Shown here: one piece after another, positions 1 to 5,728 of the stretch
Numbering within the stretch: position 1 is the stretch's first letter
How the letters are laid out: each line of letters opens with the position of its first letter
Source: Acidobacteriota bacterium
Lineage (GTDB): Bacteria; Acidobacteriota; Terriglobia; UBA7540
NCBI GenBank assembly: GCA_021827245.1
Contig: JAKAWN010000115.1
Span: 10,139 to 16,393, forward strand
DNA length: 6,255 bases
Direction: 5' to 3'
Made by a program: the position numbers and the translations under genes
Notes under the pieces: generated by a model
What the model was told of the DNA's origin: nothing
What the model saw: the letters and a program-made list of their open reading frames with translations, nothing else
Databases searched by the model: none

Positions 1-1261
1 TGATGCCCAGGTTGCAGGTGGTCGCGCCAGGGCAGGCGTTGACGTCGGCGATCGTGCGGGCACCGGGTGTCACAAGGTCAAGCGCCCGAAGTTCGCGATA
101 GATCTCGGCTGCATGATGGAGCGGTGTCCACGGCAGGATCATGTCCTGGGAAATCGCAATGCGAATCACCGAGAGAGAGAATTTCTCGATCAAGCTCGCC
201 AAACCCAATAACTGGCGAGTCAGAACGGTTCCGGCCTTCAGCTTGATCCAGATAATCCCGAATCCGGGCTGCCGCTGCGGCTCGAGGTTGTGACGGAGCC
301 AGCGTTCGTAGTCTTCGCCTTCTCCATTCAACCCAGATGAGGAAGGCGTCAGTGGGACCAGCGAGGGCAGGGGCGGTGGCGGCACGGTGAAAACTTCCGC
401 GGGCGTTGTCACCTCGGCGCGCTTCGCCGCCACCAATCGTTTGAATTCCTCGATACCCTTTTCACGAAGGACGAATTTCATTCTCGCCTTGTGCTTGTTC
501 CCGCGATTGCCGTGCTCGTTGAAGACGTGGAGAATGGCATCCAGAGTGGGGAAAAGTTCTTCTTCAGGCAGGAATTCGGCGAAGACTTGAGCTTCGGTCG
601 GCAAACTACCCAAGCCACCGCCGACGAGCACGTGGAAGCCCTTTCTCGCCGTACCGTTTGATCCGCGCAAGCGAGCGATCAAGCCGATGTCGTGGATCGC
701 AGCCGCAGCGCAATTTCCGTCGTCCTCACATCCGGAAAAGGCGATCTTGAATTTGCGGGGAAGATCGGGAAATTCCGGATGACGCAGGAAGAATCGCGTG
801 GTGGCGAGCGCGTAGGGAGTGACGTCAAAGGACTCGTGCCGGCACAACCCAGCCAGTGGGCAGCTGGTCACGTTACGAACGGTGTTGCCGCACGCTTCGC
901 GGGTAGTGAGGCCGCAGGCGGCCAGCCTGCGCATAATTGCCGGGACATGCCCCATCCGGACGAAGTGAAATTGGCAGTTTTCCCGAGTGGTAACGTGCCC
1001 GCGGCCGGTCGAAAACTCCTCGGCGATGCCGGCAAGCGCGCGAAGCTGCTGGGGATTCAAAAGTCCCGAAGGAATCTTGACTCTCACCATTTGGAAGCCG
1101 GACTGGCGCTGTCCGTAGATGCCGTGTTTCAGTCGGAACGGGCGGAACTCCTCTTCGGTAATCTCGCCGCACCTGAGCCGTTCGGCGAGAAGTTCAAAAG
1201 CGAGGATTTCCTGCTCAATCGCGCCAGGGGAATGCCGAGCCGCAACTTCGGTCTCGATCAC
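1..1261 (-). CDS. Nitrite/sulfite reductase (siroheme, [4Fe-4S]), C-terminus outside the window
   Basis: This is the first 420 codons of a ferredoxin-type nitrite/sulfite reductase, a cytoplasmic enzyme that reduces nitrite to ammonia or sulfite to sulfide with six electrons at a coupled siroheme/[4Fe-4S] centre. Residues 46-61 (HGIYGQRQSGFQMVRV) and 88-103 (GHVTTRENCQFHFVRM) are the N-terminal ferredoxin-like and siroheme-binding motifs. Residues 126-139 read NTVRNVTSCPLAGL and 170-190 carry KFKIAFSGC. A Pro/Ser-rich linker separates this from the second half-domain. The visible end, C410-PGATT-C416, is the first C-x5-C pair of the cluster site; the C-x3-C pair would lie beyond base 1. The GTG start at 1259-1261 is chosen because GGAGG (complement at 1267-1271) sits 5 nt upstream and the conserved N-terminus follows. 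The nearby ATG is in another frame. Nitrite and sulfite specificity cannot be separated from this part alone. Confidence 0.93.
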   Translation of the reverse strand, partial: MIETEVAARHSPGAIEQEILAFELLAERLRCGEITEEEFRPFRLKHGIYGQRQSGFQMVRVKIPSGLLNPQQLRALAGIAEEFSTGRGHVTTRENCQFHFVRMGHVPAIMRRLAACGLTTREACGNTVRNVTSCPLAGLCRHESFDVTPYALATTRFFLRHPEFPDLPRKFKIAFSGCEDDGNCAAAAIHDIGLIARLRGSNGTARKGFHVLVGGGLGSLPTEAQVFAEFLPEEELFPTLDAILHVFNEHGNRGNKHKARMKFVLREKGIEEFKRLVAAKRAEVTTPAEVFTVPPPPLPSLVPLTPSSSGLNGEGEDYERWLRHNLEPQRQPGFGIIWIKLKAGTVLTRQLLGLASLIEKFSLSVIRIAISQDMILPWTPLHHAAEIYRELRALDLVTPGARTIADVNACPGATTCNLGI

Positions 1262-1433
1262 AGGAGCCTCCAAAGAACATAGGAATTCCCAATCTCCTGG
1301 CGACCGATTTCCGGCTTCGAACTGGAGTTGCTTTTCTTAGGAAGGAAACTCGCGCCAGAAGACGTTTGGGTACACTAGCGACAGCAACACATGAAAAACT
1401 GCGTCTTCGGGCAAGAGAACAACATAGGCGGCC
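1262..1433. other. Intergenic region upstream of the reductase
   Basis: Apart from the reductase ribosome binding site at 1267-1271, I see no gene, RNA structure or clear -35/-10 pair here. The promoter for the minus-strand reductase should lie in this stretch, but no hexamer pair is good enough to name. Confidence 0.5.
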
Positions 1434-1634
1434 ATGATATCCGCGGAAGGTTCAGCGGTCAAGAAAACTTTCGCAGAAAGCTTTGGCAAGAGGACGCGCG
1501 AAAGGGTCTCGCCAGATCAGAAGCGGCTGAAACGCCTGGGGAGCGGCAAGCGACTATCGGGAACGAAGCCCCTACGGAAATCACCGGGAAAGCCTTCCGT
1601 ACCGACTCCGACAACGGACGGGCGCCTGTCTTGA
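1434..1634 (+). CDS. Possible small basic hypothetical protein (weak)
   Basis: This is a 66-codon ORF from ATG to TGA encoding a Lys/Arg/Ser/Pro/Thr-rich peptide that begins MISAEGSAVKKTFAESFGKR. It looks disordered and strongly basic, with no signal peptide, membrane segment or known motif. The upstream sequence (ataggcggcc) gives at best a poor ribosome binding site. It is the only plus-strand ORF in the 410-base gap between the reductase start and the regulator fragment that does not run far into the opposite-strand gene. It would be transcribed towards that fragment. Third-position base choice is not distinctive. It could equally be non-coding sequence, or the remnant of a deleted gene. 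I do not recognise a family. Confidence 0.2.
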   Translation: MISAEGSAVKKTFAESFGKRTRERVSPDQKRLKRLGSGKRLSGTKPLRKSPGKPSVPTPTTDGRLS

Positions 1635-1672
1635 ACCACGGGGAGCGGACGGCCCGGCCGGGCGAACGAAAT

Positions 1673-2236
1673 TCAATCAGAAATCCGGCGCGCAGTTTCG
1701 CCGGCCTCCGTCGGTCTTTCCTCGACAATTCGCATCGTGACCCCAGTCACCCGACCGACGATTTCGGCTTCCGATGGATACTCAAAGCGCCGCACGTCTT
1801 GATGGGAATGAGGGTGCGGAATCACGATCAACTGGCCGCGGCCGATTTGGCACCAACTACAAATGTAGCCGTTTCGAAGTTCTACAAAATATATGGGACG
1901 GTCGAATTCGGTGTTCCATTTCTCGCCACTGATTCTCCTTTGGTCGGGATCGATTTGCACTAGGGAGCCAGGCCGGATCAGGGGGTAAAGGGTGAAGTCC
2001 CCGAGGCCGATGTAGCCGTAAACGGATTTGCGTAGGTCGAGATGTTGCAAGAGGGCGACAGGGATTTCATCCCACTTGTCCACGACGCGCGAGAGCAGAT
2101 TGGTGCGTTCCAGCTGAAACTCGGGCTTGAACCGAACGGGGATGGACACTTTGGCTACTTCCGCGTCCCCATCGGCCTCGAGGAGGTGCGTCCGCGGCAC
2201 CCCAATCGAAGCACGAACGCGGCCCAGATGTATTAG
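1673..2236 (-). pseudogene. C-terminal S24-like half of an XRE/HTH regulator, 5' truncated at an insertion sequence
   Basis: The open frame runs from just inside the IS boundary (2236) to TGA at 1673-1675. It has no plausible start except a GTG at 2198-2200 without a ribosome binding site. Counting from that GTG, the conserved core includes VYGYIGLGDFTLYPLIRPGS (about residues 60-79), then FDRPIYFVELRNGYICSWC, GQLIVIPHPHSHQDVRRFEY and EAEIVGRVTGVTMRI. I recognise this as the C-terminal, S24-peptidase-like sensor part of a regulator family that normally has an N-terminal XRE-type helix-turn-helix; it seems common in Acidobacteriota. The DNA-binding half, roughly 150 residues by recall of the family, is absent. 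It is not found beyond the right end of the insertion sequence either, so part of the gene has been lost rather than merely split. The frame is the same as that of the upstream transposase, separated by the shared TGA at 2237-2239. It is probably non-functional. Confidence 0.75.
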
Positions 2237-3178
2237 TCAAGAGGGATTCCTGACAGCTTGAGAGTGCCGAGCGAGTTCTTGAACTCGCTCGGCTGGAGTC
2301 TTGCCTTTCAGCGCCAGATGAGGACGCCGCTCGTTGTACTCCTTCTCCCAACGCTTCAGCTTGCGGGCCAGTTCCTTCCGACTTCCAAAATGCTTCCCCC
2401 GATAAAACTCCTCGGCGTCGGTCTTGTGACTTCGCTCGACTTTCCCGTTGACTTCAGGGCATGCGGGCGGGATATGGCGATGAGCAATGCCCATGTCCGC
2501 AAGATGCCAGGTGAACAGGGACCCAAAGGAGGAGTCGTTGTCGGTTTGGATGCGCTGGATCGCGAAGGGCAAGCGGCGACGAACCTCATCGAGGAAAGCC
2601 ACCGCGGAACGCGTGTTGTTGTGGTCATAGATGCGCAGAACGCGGTAGCGCGTCGCTTCGTCGATCGCCGTGAACTGGTAGAAGCGTTGGCGAGCTCGGC
2701 CGACCCGGGGAACGAATTTCACATCGACCTGGACAGACTGTCCTGGAGTCGGCAGTGGTCCCTCCGCCTGGGGCTTGGGCCCAGGGCGGTACCGCTTCAG
2801 GGAAACACGCCCGACGTGATGGCGGCGGAAGATCTTCAGGATGGTCGTCGGCGAGACGTAGACCTGGTAGTGGCGTTGGAGATAGAGACTCATGCGCACG
2901 GCCCCGTAGCGGCGTTCCTCGCGGATGCGCAGGATCAGCGCAATGACTTCGGGAGGAATACGATAGCGAATCCTGGAAGGCCTGCGGGACCGGTCCCGCA
3001 GGCCTTCCCTGCCGTTCTTCTCGAACCGGCGGAGCCAAATGTAGGACTGCGCGCGAGAGATGCCAAAGAACCGGCAGGTCTGGCTCACGTTGTGAGAGAT
3101 CTTCTGGGCGTGTTGCAGCATGCGGAACCGGGTCTTGACCTTGCGGGCTTGCTCCTGCTCGAAAAGTGGACGCTTCAT
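2237..3178 (-). CDS. IS481-family transposase (DDE integrase fold)
   Basis: This is a 313-residue transposase that cuts and joins the element's ends. The N-terminal helix-turn-helix region is at about residues 27-67 (ISHNVSQTCRFFGISRAQSY), followed by the family's GLRDRSRRP segment. The rve-type catalytic core has D152 (VQVDVKFV), D213 (IQTDNDSSFG) and E248 (PEVNGKVERSHK). That is 34 residues between the second Asp and the Glu, the DD(35)E spacing. The C-terminal YNERRPHLALKGKTPAERV is also typical. The start at 3176-3178 is chosen because AGGAGG (complement 3185-3190) lies 6 nt upstream. An in-frame ATG at 3206-3208 would place that ribosome binding site inside the gene. The frame is intact, so the element may be active. 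The start region and gene interior contain unusual inverted repeats, listed separately. Confidence 0.95.
   Translation of the reverse strand: MKRPLFEQEQARKVKTRFRMLQHAQKISHNVSQTCRFFGISRAQSYIWLRRFEKNGREGLRDRSRRPSRIRYRIPPEVIALILRIREERRYGAVRMSLYLQRHYQVYVSPTTILKIFRRHHVGRVSLKRYRPGPKPQAEGPLPTPGQSVQVDVKFVPRVGRARQRFYQFTAIDEATRYRVLRIYDHNNTRSAVAFLDEVRRRLPFAIQRIQTDNDSSFGSLFTWHLADMGIAHRHIPPACPEVNGKVERSHKTDAEEFYRGKHFGSRKELARKLKRWEKEYNERRPHLALKGKTPAERVQELARHSQAVRNPS
2266..2293. repeat. Perfect 13-bp-stem hairpin near the 3' end of the transposase gene
   Basis: GCCGAGCGAGTTC (2266-2278), a TT loop, then GAACTCGCTCGGC (2281-2293) form a perfect stem. It lies inside the codons for PAERVQELAR, about 30 bases before the stop codon and close to the left end of the element. 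There is no T-run after it on either strand, so it is not a standard intrinsic terminator. Confidence 0.9.
2975..3008. repeat. Perfect 34-bp palindrome inside the transposase gene
   Basis: The half GGAAGGCCTGCGGGACC (2975-2991) is followed without a spacer by its exact reverse complement (2992-3008). The next base pair outward does not match. It covers the codons of the conserved GLRDRSRRPS segment. In mRNA it would fold into a very stable GC-rich hairpin about 170 bases into the gene. Confidence 0.95.
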
Positions 3179-3226
3179 TCCGGACCTCCTCTTGAGGGTG
3201 GTCAGCATACCCCACCTGTCCGGAAT
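3177..3226 (-). promoter_or_regulatory. Leader hairpin of the transposase mRNA, pairing across the start codon
   Basis: On the minus strand ATTCCGGAC (3226-3218) is perfectly complementary to GTCCGGAAT (3185-3177). The second arm includes the first two bases of the transposase ATG (3178-3176) and follows directly on AGGAGG. A nested GGTGG/CCACC pair (3216-3212 with 3201-3197) can extend the structure. The outer arm is part of the terminal inverted repeat. It would therefore be present only in transcripts that enter from outside or begin at the very tip. Such transcripts could hide the start codon. Confidence 0.6.
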
Positions 3227-3300
3227 GTCTATTAGCAGCTACAAGGGCGTGGGGCGTAACGCATGTTGCGATGGAAGCCACTAGCGTTTATATGTCCTTA

Positions 3301-3329
3301 TGTTGACAAAATGGCACCGAATGTCAACA
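3301..3329. promoter_or_regulatory. Inverted repeat, probable TetR operator
   Basis: TGTTGACA (3301-3308) and TGTCAACA (3322-3329) are perfect 8-bp inverted arms separated by 13 bases, ending 11 bases before the chosen TetR start. The left arm contains TTGACA, a consensus -35 hexamer. The sequence 17 bases on (AACACT) is a poor -10, so the promoter itself is not clear. Position and symmetry fit autorepression by the following gene. Confidence 0.55.
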
Positions 3330-3340
3330 CTGGAATCACA

Positions 3341-3994
3341 ATGACAGATTCTGCAAAGAGAGAAAGGGTCCTTACGGCAGCGGGGAGAGTGTTCCTGAGG
3401 TATGGTTTCAAGCGGGCAACAATGGGGAAGATCGCGAAAGTGGCACACATTTCCAGACCTGCGATTTACCTCATTTTCCCTTCCAAAGAGGAAGCTTTTA
3501 CTGCAGTCCTCGATCAGGTATTGAGACGAATGCTCGAACAAATTCGTCAAGGGATCGACGGTTTCCCCGACATACGAGGGAAACTGCTCTTTGCCTTCGA
3601 TGTGTGGTATGCCTGTCCGTTCGAACTGATGCAAGCGTCACCTGACACAAAGAATCTCTATGACACCCAGTATGGGTTCGCTGAGGAAGTCACGACAATG
3701 GCTCTCAGTGTATTCGCTAGGCTCGTGGCCGACTTATTAGAGTCACAGGTCGAAAAGCAGGCGAGAGTGGAGTTATCTTCCGGCCAGATCGCAGAGGTGC
3801 TCACAGGTGCGATAGCCGGGTTCAAGAACACGGCGAAGACGCCGAAGGAGCTACGTCACCTGATCGGCAATCTAATCACAGTGGTTCTGGCGAGTCTTGA
3901 GGAGGGCGGTTCGCCCGTCGATTCCGCCCCAGCAGTTGCTACTGGTGCGGCCTTTGCGGATGCTCCATCCCCGCCGGAGCCGCAGGAATGCTGA
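3341..3994 (+). CDS. TetR/AcrR-family transcriptional regulator
   Basis: This is a 217-residue DNA-binding repressor of the TetR family. The N-terminal helix-turn-helix is clear: RERVLTAAGRVFLRYGFKRA (7-26), TMGKIAKVAHISRPAIYLIF (27-46), then PSKEEAF. The C-terminal ligand-binding part is helical and not assignable to a ligand. The last 30 residues or so are Ala/Pro/Ser-rich, an unusual tail for the family. The ATG at 3341 is preferred because MTDSAKRERVL is the normal distance from the helix-turn-helix; GGA lies 6 nt upstream. In-frame ATGs at 3263 and 3311 would overlap the probable operator and add a non-conserved extension. The gene starts about 105 bases from the insertion sequence, which faces away from it. 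No transporter follows here, so the target is unknown; autoregulation through the 3301-3329 repeat is inferred. Confidence 0.93.
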   Translation: MTDSAKRERVLTAAGRVFLRYGFKRATMGKIAKVAHISRPAIYLIFPSKEEAFTAVLDQVLRRMLEQIRQGIDGFPDIRGKLLFAFDVWYACPFELMQASPDTKNLYDTQYGFAEEVTTMALSVFARLVADLLESQVEKQARVELSSGQIAEVLTGAIAGFKNTAKTPKELRHLIGNLITVVLASLEEGGSPVDSAPAVATGAAFADAPSPPEPQEC

Positions 3995-4044
3995 TTGCTG
4001 TTGCTGCGGAGTTCTGATCGACTGCACCGGAACCCACCCTCGGC

Positions 4045-4263
4045 GTGGGCTTGATTGTGAGCTCGATGCCCCACGACGAGCACTACTTTTCGATCGGCAC
4101 CAAGGAAGGGAAGGTGATGGCGGTCCAAGCGGACAAACACGACTACAAGCAGATTGCGGGAAGGCTTCAAAATTCCACTGGTGTCCCGATTCGAGTCACG
4201 GCAAAAGACGCTCACTACTTGGATGGCTTCAATCTGAAGGTCGAGAGCATTTCATCGAAATAA
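4045..4263 (+). CDS. Small hypothetical protein, possibly a fragment
   Basis: This is a 72-codon ORF from GTG at 4045; an internal ATG at 4066 is an alternative start. Neither has a strong ribosome binding site. The peptide contains HDEHYFSIGTKEGKVMAVQA and a regular alternation of charged and hydrophobic residues up to NLKVESISSK, which looks like real soluble protein. It follows the TetR gene by 50 bases on the same strand and could be co-transcribed. The frame upstream is closed by a TGA at 4015-4017. Just before that stop is a short hydrophobic stretch (ATG at 3988, MLIAVAAEF), so an older secreted protein may have lost its signal sequence through frameshift or stop mutations. I do not recognise the family. 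Confidence 0.5.
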   Translation: MGLIVSSMPHDEHYFSIGTKEGKVMAVQADKHDYKQIAGRLQNSTGVPIRVTAKDAHYLDGFNLKVESISSK

Positions 4264-4308
4264 CCTTGCCGGCCAATCATCGCGACTCCCGTGTCGCAGG
4301 GGAAGGGA

Positions 4309-4340
4309 GGGGGTCACAGACGTCGGAGTGCGTGACCCCC
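4309..4340. repeat. 9-bp-stem inverted repeat in an intergenic region
   Basis: GGGGGTCAC (4309-4317) and GTGACCCCC (4332-4340) are perfect arms around a 14-base loop (AGACGTCGGAGTGC). No T-run follows on either strand, so a standard intrinsic terminator is unlikely. It lies 45 bases after the small ORF ending at 4263. It resembles dispersed palindromic intergenic repeats, but only one copy is present in this window. Confidence 0.6.
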
Positions 4341-4488
4341 GGACCAGGAACAGCATTCATTGACTCGAAACGCTATTACAGTGTGCGGTTGTCATCAAGC
4401 TGTTGTGCGGAACGAGCAATACCGGAACTGGGGAGGACTGCGACTTCGGCTGCCTGGTGTACAGGCTGTCGCAAGGGGAACTCACGCG

Positions 4489-4887
4489 ATGAAGAAGCTT
4501 GTGCTTGGCCTGCTTTTGGCCTCCGCGTTGATCGTACTCTCGTGCTCGCAAAGACAAACGGACATGTCTGTCTATCGCGGCTGCCCCATGCAAGGTGATG
4601 TCCGCGCTTTCGGCGGCCCTGCGAGCAAGATGCCACGAATCGATTCAGAGGATGCACGCCGGACGGCTGCGCCGTGCTCTCACGCGCGGCAGGGCGCCAA
4701 TTCGAGGCCATCGGACATGGATGCCAGAGTAGTCAGCAATCGACAGCGGCGAAATCCTCGTCCTGGTCCCTGCACCTGTCACCGCACGGGGCGTCCGGCA
4801 CGCCAGTCTCCCGGTAGGCCCAGGGCGCGTCCCATACCCGCAGCAGGAAGCACCAAATTTCTTCTCGGAGTTTCGGCCCAAAGTTGA
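4489..4887 (+). CDS. Lipoprotein-like ORF with a doubtful 3' part
   Basis: The ATG at 4489 follows AGGGGA at a usable distance. The N-terminus, MKKLVLGLLLASALIVLSCS, is a good lipoprotein signal peptide: two Lys, a hydrophobic core, and Cys19 in VLSC as the likely lipidated residue. This would send the product to the periplasmic face of a membrane. From about residue 45 the sequence becomes Arg/Pro/Ala-rich without recognisable structure. The ORF runs 155 bases into the Nmad2-type gene on the opposite strand. I infer that the start is genuine but that the 3' part is either decayed or out of frame, so the real stop may be earlier in the ancestral gene. No family is recognised. Confidence 0.4.
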   Translation: MKKLVLGLLLASALIVLSCSQRQTDMSVYRGCPMQGDVRAFGGPASKMPRIDSEDARRTAAPCSHARQGANSRPSDMDARVVSNRQRRNPRPGPCTCHRTGRPARQSPGRPRARPIPAAGSTKFLLGVSAQS

Positions 4888-5380
4888 CGCGGAAGCCCTG
4901 TCCAAGGTTTTCGATCAGCGTCTTGAGAAGCCGGTACTCTTCCTTGTAGCTCAGCGGGCAGTCGGAGCTGAAGTAGCGGAAGTTTCTCCGGCCTTTGCTG
5001 AGGAGCACGTTCGCCCTCCCGTAGCTAGGGTGTTCGCCTAGGTCGTGTCCCAGGTCGGACTTCTGGTGAAATCTTGCGTCGGCCTTCCATTCAAACCGGG
5101 TGCCGTCCCAGCGGTAAATGCAATCCGGCCTCGCGGCGTATCGCCGCTGTGTGAAATATTTCTTACCGTGCAGGTTCTTCGTGACCCTAGCTGCATAGAC
5201 CAAGCAGTTGTCCCTGTACAGGGAGTTGGCTGCGAAGCCAAGAATTGTGTCTCCGCGTCCTGCGGCAGAGCGGATGGCAGGCTTGCAGATAGCGAGGGAG
5301 AGCAAGTTGTCGCGCACGCAAGGCGCGCCGCCGTCGTCCGTGGTCATTTTGTAGATGAAGACCTTGCGATTCTCCTCCAT
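4733..5380 (-). CDS. Nmad2-type protein (nucleotide modification associated domain 2)
   Basis: This is a 215-residue soluble protein that I recognise as the Nmad2 family, a domain described by comparative genomics in connection with modified nucleotides. The biochemical activity is not established. Diagnostic segments are KVFIYKMTTDDGGAPCVRDN (6-25), LLSLAICKPAIR (26-37), DTILGFAAN (44-52), ARPDCIYRW (83-91), ADARFHQ (100-106), DLGEHPSYGRANVLLS (113-128) and NFRYFSS (133-139). The ATG at 5378-5380 is supported by AAGGGA 5 nt upstream, and the conserved core begins at residue 6. The last 30 or so residues (ending REETGVPDAP-like, then charged) are less conserved. It is convergent with the lipoprotein-like ORF and overlaps its 3' end. 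It lies 348 bases downstream of the lasso-type precursor on the same strand, too far to assume an operon. Confidence 0.8.
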   Translation of the reverse strand: MEENRKVFIYKMTTDDGGAPCVRDNLLSLAICKPAIRSAAGRGDTILGFAANSLYRDNCLVYAARVTKNLHGKKYFTQRRYAARPDCIYRWDGTRFEWKADARFHQKSDLGHDLGEHPSYGRANVLLSKGRRNFRYFSSDCPLSYKEEYRLLKTLIENLGQGFRVNFGPKLREEIWCFLLRVWDAPWAYRETGVPDAPCGDRCRDQDEDFAAVDC

Positions 5381-5728
5381 AATTTCCCTTTCAGAATGCT
5401 GGGCAGCGGCAGTATCACCACTTCAGCTGGTTCACAACCACAATTGTGCACTCCAGACAGCAAGTGACCATCCGGTCGCCCACGGGCTGCCTTCGGGCTT
5501 GGGGAAACCTGTGCCCTCGGCCATTTCTCAGACAATCTTTCCGACACCTCGCTCACTTCCGGATTACACGATATGTTCTCCACTGCGGGTCTCGGAGAGC
5601 GAACGAAGCCAGGCAAGACCACTCCGGTACAAATCGAGGATTCGTGGAGCAGAGGCCCGCCGGCGCGTTGAATCACACAATACCTTGAAGGCACTCGCCC
5701 GCGGCCGTCGGCTAACGTCATACCTCGG
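5381..5728. other. Non-coding or decayed stretch between the precursor peptide and the Nmad2-type gene
   Basis: I see no convincing gene here. A minus-strand frame from ATG at 5719-5721 runs 125 codons to 5344. It starts 7 bases after the precursor stop, but its GAGG is only one base from the ATG, it overlaps the Nmad2 start and its product resembles no family. I specifically looked for lasso processing genes (PqqD-like B1, transglutaminase-like B2, asparagine-synthetase-like C) and found none. The promoter of the Nmad2-type gene probably lies here. Confidence 0.4.

Larger units (their letters stand above)
2231..3234 (-). mobile_element. IS481-type insertion sequence, about 1.0 kb, apparently complete
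   Basis: The element has one transposase gene between imperfect terminal inverted repeats. The left end reads TATTAGTCA (2231-2239), then 7 extra bases, then TTCCTGACAG (2247-2256). The right end read inward on the minus strand is TAATAGACA (3234-3226) followed directly by TTCCGGACAG (3225-3216). The exact tips are uncertain by a few bases; TG dinucleotides lie just outside both. TATTAG occurs at both junctions (2231-2236 and 3230-3235). It could be taken for a target duplication, but it overlaps the repeat match. The host gene is not continuous across the element, so a clean target duplication is not expected. Size and gene content fit the IS481 family. Confidence 0.85.

Noticed and set aside
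1652..1663. GCCCGGCCGGGC palindrome downstream of the regulator fragment, considered as a terminator
   Set aside because: It has no loop, is short and has no following T-run; such motifs are frequent in GC-rich DNA.
1391..1963. 190-codon plus-strand ORF
   Set aside because: It runs nearly 300 bases antisense through the well-supported regulator fragment, and its product is Arg/Gly-rich without structure; it is a shadow frame.
2258..3235. 325-codon plus-strand ORF across the insertion sequence
   Set aside because: It is the antisense shadow of the transposase, whose DD(35)E residues and ribosome binding site are clear on the minus strand.
2231..3235. TATTAG at both element junctions as a target-site duplication
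   Set aside because: The matching bases overlap the terminal inverted repeats, and the interrupted gene does not continue on the far side, so a true duplication cannot be claimed.
3897..4598. 233-codon plus-strand ORF overlapping the TetR 3' end
   Set aside because: It overlaps better-supported frames, is Cys/Arg-rich without domain features, and lacks a ribosome binding site.
5344..5721. 125-codon minus-strand ORF directly after the lasso-type precursor, considered as a processing protein
   Set aside because: Its GAGG is only one base from the ATG, it overlaps the Nmad2 start, shows no PqqD, transglutaminase or other known motif, and its third-position bases are not distinctive.
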